64,000 nucleotides of DNA, from NCBI RefSeq assembly GCF_024347195.1, contig NZ_AP025281.1, positions 3,658,001 to 3,722,000 of the forward strand. The letters run 5' to 3'. Position 1 is the first letter of the stretch; every line of letters starts with the position of its first letter. Of this stretch, positions 1-11,900 are shown one piece after another. The notes under the pieces are model-generated. The model was not told the DNA's origin and searched no databases. It worked only from the letters and a program-made list of their open reading frames with translations. The DNA comes from Aliamphritea hakodatensis (GTDB taxonomy: Bacteria > Pseudomonadota > Gammaproteobacteria > Pseudomonadales > Balneatricaceae). The position numbers were made by a program, and so were the translations under genes.

Positions 1-3000
1 GCATGCTGTCAGCATCAGTAAAATCAAAGTCCATCAGCAGGACCGAGGTAAAATCACCGATCAGATCCTGCACCTGAGGATGAAACGGCTGCCGGTTAAA
101 AAAGGTCATATTCAGAGTAAAAGATTCACTCCGGGAAAACCGGGCCAGGGTCGCGGCAAAAATCGTCAGCAAGCCGGCAGAGGCGGTGACTCCGGCGCTC
201 TGCCAGACTGTCCGCAACGCCTGCCACTGCTGATGTTCCAGCCGCCCTTCCAGCGTAATAAAAGCAGGTACTCCGTCTCCTGCATCAGCACTGACCGGTA
301 ATTGCGGTGCTTTTGGCAACTCAGGAATCAATGCTTGCCAGTACTGCCATGAAGACTGCCAGTCCGGCTGTTGCCGCAGCAACTGCTCATGAACCACATA
401 ATCTCTGAATGACATATCCAGATACGGCAAGGACTCTCCCCGGTATGCACGGTCCAGATCCTCCATCATAATTTTGAAACTCTGTACATCAAACTGCAGC
501 AAGTCCAGATTCATATGCAGACGTAGCCGGTCTTCGCCGGTACGGGTGACCGCTATTTCAAATAATGGCCAGACATCAGCCGGACGCACTTCGTAGGACA
601 GCCGCTGACGAATATTTTCCAGTTCGGCCTTCTGCCGCTCAGCATCCAGCCCCCGTAAATCTGTGTACTGAAACAGATATTCCGGCACGTTCTCCAGTAT
701 CCGCTGCTCACCCTGGGCATTCACGACCATACGTAACATGTCATGGCGTCTGATCAGCGCATTCCAGGCCTGTCCAAACCGTTCACTGTCGAACTCACTC
801 AGCGCTTTATCCCACTCAAATACTACATGACAGGCAATGCCACCAAAGCTGATCCACGGTTCCCGCCCTACCCAATAGGCATGCTGAATAGGCGTGAGAG
901 GGAATGGCTCATGCCGGCGGGCAGGATCCGCTGTCAGAGTGATTTTCTCCGGTGCTTCCTCCTGACCACCCAGGGTGTTACCCAGCAATGCAGCCAGCCC
1001 GGCAAGGGACATATCCCGGTAGGCCTGTGCAGCATCCAGTTTAATGCCGAAATACTGAGAAACAGCGGCATTCAGTTCAAGAAACTGTAGCGAATCCATC
1101 CCGACCGTCAGTAAATCCTGTTGCTGATCAAGACCTGCCGTTGCCGGTAACGCCAACTGATAACGCACCCTTTCATCCAGCCAGCCGAGCAGGCTTTCAT
1201 CATCCCATGACCGCTCAGGAAGCGGGTCTGTGCGCTGAACAATCCTGTTTTCAGTGATCCGGCCCACCGACAGAAATTGCTCTAAATATGCATCCTTCTG
1301 ATCGATGTTCATTGCCATAACCCGGACATCACCCGTCAGGAATGACTGTTCCAGATGCCAGATCCCTTCATTAGCAGCCAGCGGATACATCCCCTGCCGG
1401 GCAAGCTGCCGGAGCAAACCGGCATCACGGGTCATGCCCACCTGATCCCAGGCCCCCCACGCCACACTCATCACCCGGCAATGTTCACTGTTATGCTGCA
1501 AGGAAAACCCGTCCAGATAGCCGTTTGCCAGTGCATACGCGCCTTGCCCGGCAGCTCCCAGCACTGCTGCTGATGAATAACTGATCAAGTACCGGCCCTG
1601 TCGGGACACAAGCCATGGATACATAACATCCAGTGCACCGGCTTTTACAGAAAGACTCTGCATCCCGCTGTCACCCGGCCAGTCTGAAAAAGCACCGTGA
1701 CAGACGTTCCCGGCCGCGTGAATAATACCGCTGACAGCTTCCCCGGGCCGAAATGCCTCCAGAGATTCAGCCAGACCGGCCGAATCAGACAAATCACATA
1801 TCACCGTTTCAATCAGGCAGCCGGCAGATGCCTGGAGGGCGACAAAGTCCGCCCAGTCAGCATGTTCGCTACGTCCGAATACAGCAATATTCCTGACGCC
1901 CTGCCGTACCAGCCAGGCGATCGTCAGACGCCCTACGCCCCCCATGCCACCTGTAACCAGATGCCAGCCTTGCGCGCCGGCAAAGACACCCGCCGGAAGC
2001 TCAGCTCCCACGGCAGTGGCCTGCCTGAGCTGCTGAACAAAATACCGGGCATCTCTCCAGGCCACCGTATCCGGCAGGTTATCGTGGTGCATCAGTAAAG
2101 CAGCTGCCAGAGCAGCGGCAGAACGCTCGGACATATCCAGTTGCAACACCCGGCGCTCCGGATACTCAACCCGGATAACACGTAATAAAGCCATCAGCGC
2201 ATGCTGAGACGCCCGGACTGAATCATCCGGAAATACGTCGCATGCCTGATGCGTAATCACCAGAATATGCCGGCCGGACGCCTCTAAACACCGGTGTAAC
2301 AGCGCGCTCAGATCACGGATATCCGCATCCGGTACAATCAGCAATTCCGTGTCGGCCTGATCAGAAAACTGTATACCTGCCGCACGAAGTGCATCCGTCC
2401 AGCTATCCGAATCATCCTGCAGGTAATAGTGTTGCGGCTGTGAAGAGCCGCTGTCAGCCGCCTGCCAATACCATTCATAACGGTTTTGCGGAGAGGCCAG
2501 GGGGTGCGCCTGCAACGCGTCGGTATTACCGGCTGTTGCCAGTAACCGCCAGTGACCGTCATCAGCCGTTCCGCGAATCACCCATGCAGTTTGTCCCCAC
2601 AGGCCGGATAAACGGTTAATAACAATCCGGTCAGGCCAGGCCAACTGATCATCACCGGTAAATTTCAGATCAGACAGTGATTCGTTACCCGGTGGCAGCC
2701 GTTCTGCCAACTGTGACCTCAACCAGTCGCTTAAGTCCCCGCCCGCCGACGGGCCTGGGCAATCAACAAACTCAGCACTGGCGCTGTCAGTTACTTGCGA
2801 CGACGCCACCGGCCTGTCAGCCAGAACTCCATCCAGCAGGGAAGCCAGATCCTGTCTTTCAAGCGGTGATGTTTCTGCCTGTTTCAGATCAGCAAATACC
2901 GTCTTCAGACGGCTGCCCACATCTGCCAGTTGCCCCAGAGCCGCCCGGTTAATTTTATCCGGGGCAAGATTCACTAAAGCATCAGTCAAAGCCTCCGGCA

Positions 3001-5944
3001 CGGGCTTATCCGGCAGCGCTGCTGACCGAAAGAAATCCCCCTGTTGCTCATAAAACCCGGCAGCGGTCAGCAACCCGGCTATATCCGCCAGTAATGGCCG
3101 GTAACGGGGTAAAAGACGCCCGGCGCGAATCAATGTGGCAATGCTGAACCCCTGTTGCGGAATATCCTTCAGGCAATCCAGAACAAACGACTCAGCCACT
3201 AACGCCCGAAACTGCAGGAACATATGCTCAAAAGTCTGTGGAGCCTTAACCGGCTCCGATACCGCTGGATTATTAACCGCTGGGTCCGGCACCTCAGACG
3301 GAGTAAACCAGTAACGGTGACGGTCAAAGCTGTACAGCGGCCCGTGACATTTTTTGCCCGTTACAGAAAATAATGCTGGCCAGTTCTGGTTCAGACCATG
3401 AGCATACAGTTGCATCATCACATCATGGTGTTCTGCTGCGGCATGTATCCAGCCTGCTCTGTCAGCATAAGATTCCCGACGACATGCTGAAATCAACTGC
3501 GCAGCGGGACCAATCTCCATACACAATCCAACACCGGCTTCTAAAGCAGTCAGCATTGCCTGATGAAACTTCACCGGTTCGCGCAGATGGCGGCGCCAAT
3601 ACCGGCCATCAGGCAGGTTATCAGCCGATACATAAGTGCCGGTCAGCGTTGATATTAACGGGATCCGGCCCGGTACCGGTGTAATGCCCCGGGTATACTC
3701 TTCAAACTGATCCAGCACGGGTTCCAGCAAACGTGAATGTGCAGCACAACTGACGCTCAGTTGTTTACACACAATCCCCCGCCCGGTCAGTAAGGCTTCT
3801 GCCTGACAAATATCTTCCTGTTTCCCGGACAAAACCACATGCCGCTCACCGTTTACAGCCGCCAGATCCAGCCGGCTAAAAACCCCATCGCCGGGCAACT
3901 CATCCGGTACAGCAAAGATCACCAGCATGGCACCGGACTGCTGCTCCGCACAGGCCTGCATCAGCGTGCCACGCCTGCATACCAGCAGCATTGCCTGCTG
4001 CAGAGTTAAATACCCCCCAACCACCGCAGCGGAATATTCACCGACCGAATGTCCAAGCAGATACTCCGGTGTAAAACCAATGGACAGCCAATGCCGGGCC
4101 AGCGCAATCTCAAAGGCAACAATGGCCACTTGCGCATACGCCGTTCCGGCCAGCAGATCAGTCCTGTCACCGAACATAACCCGGGTCACCGGGACGTCCA
4201 GGTACTTCAGGGCACAGGTCTGCGCCTCATCAATACTTGTTCGGAAAACGGCAGACTGCTGATACAGCAGCTCTCCCATTCCCGGATGCTGACACCCCTG
4301 CCCGGTGAAACACCACAGCATTTGCGGAGTACGGACCGCGTCTGAAGCATAGAGTCCTGCGGATGTCTCACCGGTTTCAGCAAACACCCGCAGGGCATCT
4401 TCCTTCCCGGCTCCGAGTGTACAGGCCAGCCGGCAGGGTAAATCCAGCTGGCGACCATGCAATGCGGTAAAAGCCAGATCCTGAGTAGCAACCGCCTTAT
4501 CCGTAATTGCCCGGTGATAATCGCCGGCAAGCCGCTGCAATGCTCCCGAACTGGCCGCTGATAACAATAGAGTGAGGGTACTGTCACCAGCAGACTCTGT
4601 ACCCGGCGACTGAGTCGTTACACTGAAAACGTCAGGTAATGACTGAACAACCATGTGACAATTCGTACCACCAATACCAAACGACGATACCCCTGCTGTG
4701 CGTAACGGTGTTCTCCAGTCAACGGCCTGCTCCGCCAGTTTAAAACCACTGCCCTGCAGACGTAACTCAGGATTTTCTTCACTGATATTAAGCGTTGCCG
4801 GTATTTTTCCCCGGGAAACAGACAAAACCGTTTTAATCAGCGAACAAATTCCGGCGGCGGTATCCAGATGCCCGAAATTACTCTTCACTGAACCGATATG
4901 ACATGGATTAGCGGCGAACGCTGATCGGTTATAAGCCTGCTTTAACGCAGTAATTTCAATCGGATCCCCTAACCGTGTCCCGGTACCGTGGGCCTCCAGC
5001 ATCTCAATATCATCAGCACTTACATCCGCAAGCTGTAACGCGGTACGTAACACTTCGGTTTGCCCCCGCACCGCTGGCGCAGTAAAACCAACTTTATCAT
5101 TACCGTCATTATTAACCGCACTTCCACGGATAACCGCCATAACAGGGTCACCGGCTTCAATTGCATCACTGAGGCGTTTCAGAATAACGGCTCCGGCACC
5201 GCTCCCCCCATAGGTGCCGTTTGCATCCGCAGAAAAAGGCCGGCACTGACCATCCGGCGAGAAAATCATACCCGGCTGATACAAATAACCGGCAGTCTGT
5301 GGAAATGAGATCGCCACCCCGCCAGCAACCGCCATATCACACTCTCCGGAGCGCAAACTTTCACAGGCCATATGCACCGCCACCAGCGAACTGGAACAGG
5401 CCGTCTGGACCGTCATGGCCGGCCCTTTCAGATTCAGCCGATGAGCAACCCGGGTTGCCAGATAATCTTTATCGTTACCCAGCAACGCCTGTAAACCACT
5501 GACTTGCCCCACCCGGGTAACATCAAACTGAGACTGCGACGGATACGTGCTGATCCTGCAGGCACCGAACACGGACGTTTTCAGCTGGATATTTCTGGGC
5601 GCATAACCGGCATCTTCCAGTGCATGCCAGACCACCTGCAGGAATACCCTCTGCTGGGGATCAATGGTTTCAGCCTCCGCCGGTGAAAAGCCAAATAAAC
5701 CGGCATCAAAACATTCCGGTTCAGCGATCACTGAACCGCGTGCAACAAAGTTTGCACCTGCCATCACATCTGCAGCCACACCTGCCACGCGCAGCTGCTG
5801 CTCAGAAAATACTGACTGGCCGCTTTTTGCCGCCAGCAAACTTTCCCAAAAGCACTCTGCCCCGTCAGCACCGGGAAACCGGCAGTCTAAACCTACGACA
5901 GCGACCGGATCACAGTTTTGGTAATAGCTATCAAAATGTTCCAT
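1..5944 (-). CDS. irp1: Irp1/HMWP1-like hybrid PKS-NRPS (partial, cut at left edge)
   Basis: Only the N-terminal 1981 residues are visible. The reading frame is open to base 1. I translated it from ATG 5944-5942, which has GAGGA just upstream and lies 19 bp after the irp2 stop. Domains in order: ketosynthase (TACSSS with Cys183, then EAHGTGT and a KSNFGH histidine), acyltransferase (GHSVGEYS, Ser633), a methyltransferase-lid-like stretch at about 890-1020 without a SAM-binding core, ketoreductase (TGGMGGVG at about 1331, catalytic Tyr1470 in GAYALAN), acyl carrier protein (GMDSL, Ser1618), then a cyclization domain from about 1680 with an intact DLLQFDVQS. In HMWP1 the PKS module adds a malonyl unit to the salicyl-bis-thiazoline chain, the ketoreductase reduces it, and a final Cys is cyclised. 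The PCP, second MT and thioesterase expected downstream are outside the window. Family assignment is firm; the missing methyltransferase core is the main oddity. Confidence 0.93.
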   Translation of the reverse strand, partial: MEHFDSYYQNCDPVAVVGLDCRFPGADGAECFWESLLAAKSGQSVFSEQQLRVAGVAADVMAGANFVARGSVIAEPECFDAGLFGFSPAEAETIDPQQRVFLQVVWHALEDAGYAPRNIQLKTSVFGACRISTYPSQSQFDVTRVGQVSGLQALLGNDKDYLATRVAHRLNLKGPAMTVQTACSSSLVAVHMACESLRSGECDMAVAGGVAISFPQTAGYLYQPGMIFSPDGQCRPFSADANGTYGGSGAGAVILKRLSDAIEAGDPVMAVIRGSAVNNDGNDKVGFTAPAVRGQTEVLRTALQLADVSADDIEMLEAHGTGTRLGDPIEITALKQAYNRSAFAANPCHIGSVKSNFGHLDTAAGICSLIKTVLSVSRGKIPATLNISEENPELRLQGSGFKLAEQAVDWRTPLRTAGVSSFGIGGTNCHMVVQSLPDVFSVTTQSPGTESAGDSTLTLLLSAASSGALQRLAGDYHRAITDKAVATQDLAFTALHGRQLDLPCRLACTLGAGKEDALRVFAETGETSAGLYASDAVRTPQMLWCFTGQGCQHPGMGELLYQQSAVFRTSIDEAQTCALKYLDVPVTRVMFGDRTDLLAGTAYAQVAIVAFEIALARHWLSIGFTPEYLLGHSVGEYSAAVVGGYLTLQQAMLLVCRRGTLMQACAEQQSGAMLVIFAVPDELPGDGVFSRLDLAAVNGERHVVLSGKQEDICQAEALLTGRGIVCKQLSVSCAAHSRLLEPVLDQFEEYTRGITPVPGRIPLISTLTGTYVSADNLPDGRYWRRHLREPVKFHQAMLTALEAGVGLCMEIGPAAQLISACRRESYADRAGWIHAAAEHHDVMMQLYAHGLNQNWPALFSVTGKKCHGPLYSFDRHRYWFTPSEVPDPAVNNPAVSEPVKAPQTFEHMFLQFRALVAESFVLDCLKDIPQQGFSIATLIRAGRLLPRYRPLLADIAGLLTAAGFYEQQGDFFRSAALPDKPVPEALTDALVNLAPDKINRAALGQLADVGSRLKTVFADLKQAETSPLERQDLASLLDGVLADRPVASSQVTDSASAEFVDCPGPSAGGDLSDWLRSQLAERLPPGNESLSDLKFTGDDQLAWPDRIVINRLSGLWGQTAWVIRGTADDGHWRLLATAGNTDALQAHPLASPQNRYEWYWQAADSGSSQPQHYYLQDDSDSWTDALRAAGIQFSDQADTELLIVPDADIRDLSALLHRCLEASGRHILVITHQACDVFPDDSVRASQHALMALLRVIRVEYPERRVLQLDMSERSAAALAAALLMHHDNLPDTVAWRDARYFVQQLRQATAVGAELPAGVFAGAQGWHLVTGGMGGVGRLTIAWLVRQGVRNIAVFGRSEHADWADFVALQASAGCLIETVICDLSDSAGLAESLEAFRPGEAVSGIIHAAGNVCHGAFSDWPGDSGMQSLSVKAGALDVMYPWLVSRQGRYLISYSSAAVLGAAGQGAYALANGYLDGFSLQHNSEHCRVMSVAWGAWDQVGMTRDAGLLRQLARQGMYPLAANEGIWHLEQSFLTGDVRVMAMNIDQKDAYLEQFLSVGRITENRIVQRTDPLPERSWDDESLLGWLDERVRYQLALPATAGLDQQQDLLTVGMDSLQFLELNAAVSQYFGIKLDAAQAYRDMSLAGLAALLGNTLGGQEEAPEKITLTADPARRHEPFPLTPIQHAYWVGREPWISFGGIACHVVFEWDKALSEFDSERFGQAWNALIRRHDMLRMVVNAQGEQRILENVPEYLFQYTDLRGLDAERQKAELENIRQRLSYEVRPADVWPLFEIAVTRTGEDRLRLHMNLDLLQFDVQSFKIMMEDLDRAYRGESLPYLDMSFRDYVVHEQLLRQQPDWQSSWQYWQALIPELPKAPQLPVSADAGDGVPAFITLEGRLEHQQWQALRTVWQSAGVTASAGLLTIFAATLARFSRSESFTLNMTFFNRQPFHPQVQDLIGDFTSVLLMDFDFTDADSM

Positions 5945-5963
5945 TTTAATCCTCGGTAAGGCG

Positions 5964-8900
5964 TTACAGTGAATTCCGGCGCCGGCCGGCTTTACGGCGT
6001 TGTTGAAAAACCTGCTGCTGACCATCAGCAACTTGCGGCACAGCAATGCCGCCCAGGTATTCCGCCAGCGATAATGCAGAGGGATAGGTAAATAAATCTG
6101 TGACAACCAGAGGCATTCCCTGCGCCAGCAACTTCCCATGTAACTGCACCAGTTGCAGCGAATTAGCACCGGCATCAAAGAAGTTATCGGTTTCAGACAA
6201 AGACAACGAAACCGTTTCGCGGAACTGCTCACAAATGGTTCGCACAACGGCAGCGTCGGCCTGTCCGGGACAGGCAACTGCCCCCCCGTCCGGTAAAACA
6301 GACTGCGGCACAGTCGCCTTATCAACAACTGTTGGCGTACCGGTCAGTTGGCCCAGCGGCAACCCCCAGCGCTCCGGATGACGTATAAGCGTGTTCAGTA
6401 ACTGACAGTAATCATCAAACATCGGCTCAAGCACCGGCTTCGGCAGTAACGCTTCAACCGCATCCCAGTTAAAACATAACTTACCGTCTGATTCGTAAAC
6501 CTGATGGTCCAGCCACACCTGAGGCGTTTGAGAAATACCCCATACCGGCTTCAGCCAGCCACTGTCAGAAAGAAATGACCCGGAGCCGATACCGAGCGCA
6601 CTGGTAAAAACAACCGGCATTGATGCGCTGGCAGTACTCTGCAGCCGTGCCAGTTCTCGCATTACCCATACAGCGGAAACATCCTGATACCGGAGATCTT
6701 CGGCCAGTTGCTGCTGCAGACGCTGAATACTGGCAAGCCAGGTATCCTCCTGACGCCAGGCCAGCAATGACAATGATGTAAAATCGCCAAGTATCTGGCC
6801 GATCTGAGGATGTACATCCCGACGGTCAAATAACGTCAGATTCAGTGTTACATCGGACTGCCTGCTCCAGACTGCCAGCGTCGCGGCATAAGCCCCCATC
6901 AGCACCACTGACGGCGTCAGTTGATGACGGGCGGTCAGCCCCCGGAGTGCCTGCCAGTCCGCAGGATTAAGCTCGCCGGCAACTCTGATAAACGCAGCTT
7001 TGCGAAGATGATCAGGATCAGCCTGCAATGGCAGCTGTGGCACCGGCGGCAAGTCTGTTAACTGCTGCAGCCAGTAGCGGCGGCTCTCCGCCTGCTCCGG
7101 CTCTGAAACAGAGCAGACATAGTCGCGAAAACTGATCTCAAGGGCAGGCAGCTTCCCGTCCGGATGAAGATAAAGTGTTTCCAGATCGCTGAGGAAAATC
7201 TGCATACTCAGCCCATCGAGTAACATATTATCCAGACACACAAATAAGCGGGCATTACCCTGCCCGTCAGCACAGGCCTGAATATCGAATACCGGCCAGA
7301 TAGCCGGATCTCTTACCTGATGTGATAAACGGTCACGCAGTTGCTCCGCTTCCGCGCCGGTAACATCAGCAACCTGATGTAACGGCAGGTTAAACGCGGG
7401 CACAGCGTTTAAAATCTGTTGCTGGTGATTACGTACCACCGCTCGCAGCATGTCATGCTGCGCAATCAGGCGATCCATCGCGCGGTTAAACCGCTGTGTA
7501 TCAAGATTTTCCACCTGAAATTCAATGAAAAACTGTGAACTCACCTCGCCAAGTGCAAAACCCGGTTGCCGGCCAATCCAGTAAGCCTGCTGAACAGCGG
7601 TCAAGGGGAATGGCTGATGAAGACCATCTCTGTCGCTAACCAGTACAGACGTCTGCGTACAGCACTGAGCAGCATCCGACAACCGGGCTGCAAACCCGGA
7701 TAACTGGGGATAACTGAAAACATCGGTAAGCTCAGCATGATATCCCCGCCCGGCCAGCTCTCCAACGCAGCGGGTTGCCATCAGGCTGTCTCCCCCCAGC
7801 AAGAAGAAATCACTGTCACGCTGAAACGGCCCTGAGCCGAATAACACCTGCCAAACCTCAGCCACTGCACACTCAGCGGCAGTTTCCGGCAACCGTACAG
7901 GCTGGTCTGAAAGAAGGATTTCCGGACGGACTGATTCAGCCAGTGCTTTACGGTCCACTTTACCGTTAAGGGTCAGGGGCAAACTGTCCATAAACGTGAA
8001 GCGTCTGGGCACCATATAGCCGGGCAAGAACTGTGCAAGCGCCTCAGCAGCCTGACCAGCATCCCCCCTGTAAACAGGGTCTTGAAAACGTAAAATGAAG
8101 CCGAACTGGCTACCTGTCTGCCACTGTAATTCCAGTCCCAGGCCCTCCCTGGTAAAACTATCCAGAAGAGTGGACTGACTGAGCAAAACAGGCACAGACA
8201 TTTCCAGCAGCCGGGCACTGATCAGTACCTGCGGTAATAACGTCTGGATTTCCAGCACCGCCAACATCGCTTGGGGGGCAGCCAGTTCGGCCACAACTTT
8301 TAATCTGGCATCAATGTCCTCATGCCGGTGCAGACAGTTGTTAAGTAAAATGACATCTGCACAGTGGTGTAAATCTGCAGGCCAGGCATCTGAACCATGT
8401 ATAGCCTCTGCATGGCTAAAACGCTGCAAGCGCTGAGTCGCTTTCTGCACCATTGCCAGCGATCCGTCCAGCGCCGTATAGCTGATCTGCTGCGGACTCA
8501 GCAGTGTGGCAATATGAGCGGCACAAATACCACTGCGGGCATCCACCTCAACAACCCTCACAGGCCGCTGTAACTGAACCGACAATTCAGCGATTGCCAG
8601 CACTATCGTCTGAATACATAAACTGTTATCAATATCTGCAAATAGCTGCGCCTCTGGCGAAAACGCCGTATCCAGTAACACCGGAGGAGGGACTGTTCCG
8701 CGCATAACTGCCGCCAGCTGCCGATCCGAATGTTCATCCACTTCAAAACATGCCTGAGGTTCCGCCGGCAGTGACAATGCATATTCGGCCAGTTGATGCC
8801 TCCCGGCCACCCGGCATGCCATCCCCTGCCGTTCCAACAACTCAAACCAGTCAGCAAACACCTCACTGAAAGGACCGGCCAGTTGGTAATCCGACTCCCA

Positions 8901-11900
8901 GGCCTTTACCGGCTTAGAAATACCCGGTTCGGCACAATAACGCTGCAAATGTAAGCCGATATAATTGGCAAGAGCAGCAGCCTCCTGATCCCTGTTCCCA
9001 CCGGGAAATCTTTCAGCGACATCAAACAAGGCACGGTAAGAATCCGATAGCCGGCTGTCCGGCATAACCTGATTCATTAAGCCAGCGCCCTCCGGCACGA
9101 TGAAGCTTTCCAGATATTTATCCGCACCATTGCCATTTCCGAGTGCAAGGGTGACACCGTTTTTCACACCTGCCAGACGGTTCAGGGCCGCATCGATCTC
9201 ACCGAGTTCTATCCGGTATCCGCCCACTTTAACCTGGTTATCCCGTCGCCCCAGAAATTCCAGCATACCGTCCGGCCAGTATCTGCCCATATCTCCGGTC
9301 CGGTACCAGCGGCCTGCGTAAGCGCCTTCAGACACGCCGATAAAGTGTGCCGCGGTTTTTTCAGCATCGTTGCAATATCCCAGCGCAACCCCGGCACCGC
9401 CAATCCACAGTTCTCCGGCAACCCAGTCAGGGCAATCCCTGCCTGATTCATCCACCACCCGGTAGGCCTGATTGCTCAGTGGATATCCGTACGGGACCGA
9501 TGGCCAGTGCGGCAACACCTCATCCACCATACATTCGTTGGACCAGATAGCCGCTTCAGTTGCCCCGCCCATTGCACTGAACCGGCCTGCCTTATTAAAA
9601 GCCCGATAACGGGCCGGCAATGACAGACTTATCCAGTCACCGGACAACATCACAGTCCGTAACAACCCCGGCCCCGGCAATCCCATGCCTTCGCAAAACG
9701 TCAGCAACATATCGAACAGCGCAGGCACTGTATTCCACAGTGTGACGCCGTGATGAACAAGCAGTCTCTCCCACGCCATCGGGTCACGCAGCTGAGTCTG
9801 TTGCGGAACGACTAAAGCCCCGCCAACACTCAGCACACCAAAAATATCGTACACAGAAAGATCAAAATGCAGTGCCGACAGTGCCAGCATACGGTCATGA
9901 TGGGCTACGCCATGACGCTGGTTAATATCCATACAGGTATTCAGCGCCGCCTGATGCGATACCACGACCCCCTTGGGCGTTCCGGTCGAGCCTGAAGTAA
10001 AAATAATATAGGCCGGCGCCAGCGGGTCAGCACCTCCCTGCTGAACAGATAACGGCTGTGTATCAGATTGCCAGAAAACATACGTCTTATCAGGGTGCCA
10101 CTCATACTGACCGTGGCTCATTTCACAGCGAATTACGATGTCAATTTCAGCACTGTCATAAATAGCAGAGCGCCTTGCCAGTGGCTGATCCGGCGGCACC
10201 GGGACATATACACCACCGGCATACAAAATGCCCAGCACCGCTACTGTCTGACCTGCCCCCTTATCCATACTGACAGCCACATTACCACCAGGCTTCAGTC
10301 CGCAGGTTACCAGATCAGCGGCAAGCCTCCGGGCCGCCAGCGTCAACTCTGCAAAGGTCAAATCCAGATGCTCGCTCAGCAACGCCGGCGCATCCGGACA
10401 GCATTCAGCATGGTTAAAAATGCGCTGATGCAATAAACCTTGCGGTAACTTTTCCCGACAGCTGTTAATTTCATCACGCACAGCCTTCTGATCGACCGGC
10501 AACAGATCAGGTAACGGCAGTTGCCAGTGCTGCTGTGAGGTCAGCAACCGGGTTACCAGATGACTGAACGCAGTGAACATGGTTGCCACCAGATCATCAG
10601 GAAAGATCTGATCAACACTGTCCCATTGCAATATGACCCCGTCACCGTGCTTAAACGCAACAAAATCAATCCACACCTGAGGCGTTTGTGAACTCCCCCA
10701 GCCCGGCACGCCTAAGGGACCGTTCAGATCATCCCCGTACAGTGACTGATTCAGGTTACTGGTAAACACCACCGGGCAGCCATGGGGATGAGAGCCCTGT
10801 TTTCGCAACTCACGCAGCACTTCAACACCGGACATACCGCGGTGCTCATAAACCTCCGTAAAACGGGCCTGCAGCCGGCGAACTGCGCTGATTAAATCTG
10901 CTTCGCTGACGGCATAATCCAGCAGCACAATATTGGTAAAATCTGCCAGCATCTGAGATACCGCTTCATTAAACGGATGACAGTCAAACACGGTGAGGTT
11001 AAGCAAAACCCGGGGCAGACCACTCCAGCGCGCAAGAACTTCACCATAAAGCGCCGCCAGTACCATCGTCGGCGTCACACCCAGGCCGTTAGCATACGCC
11101 TGAAACTGCTGCCATTCTGACGACTGCAATTCCAGCCGGCGACGGACAAATGCCGGACGGGTCACCAACCCTGGATCCGTACTCAGCGGCAAAGCTGGCG
11201 CAGGCGGCAGATCTTCAAGCTGCTGCCGCCAAAAAGCTTCTGCACTTTCCCGGCTATCATTCAGAACACCCTGCTCCTGCACCAGGTAACTGCAAAAGTC
11301 ATAATCCGTAGCGAGCGCAGGTAATATATTCCCCCTCAGCAGGTCAGACAGCTCATTAAAAAACAAGCTAAAACCCGAAGCATCCATGATCACCAGATCA
11401 ATATTGACATGTATCCGGTGACAGCCATTCCCCAGCAAAGACAGCTGAACATCAAAAGTCTGTCCGGACTCAATATTTAGAACACGGTGGCTTAGCTGCT
11501 GACGTAACTCCTGTAACGCATGCTGTCTATCGGCATCAGACAGATCAGCAAAATCATGTACCCTGACACCGCTCCACACAGGATTAGCCTGCCAGCACTG
11601 CGTTCCGTCCGCAGCAAACGCGACATTCAGCATGGGATGCCGCCCTACCAACTGACTGATCGCAGCGTTAAGCTGACCGGCCGACAACTGCTCACCATCG
11701 AATTCCTGATACAGATGGCAAGCGTTCCCTCCCAGCGGCTGATGCTCACCCCGTCCGATGAAATATGCATGCTGTACCGGAGTCAGCGGAAAGGGCTTAC
11801 CATCGGTCATCACCGGCCAGCGACACTGCTCATCCACCGGGTCTGTTGCATCAGCAAGTTCAAGACGGGAACAAATTAACTGCTCAAGCAACTGCCAACT

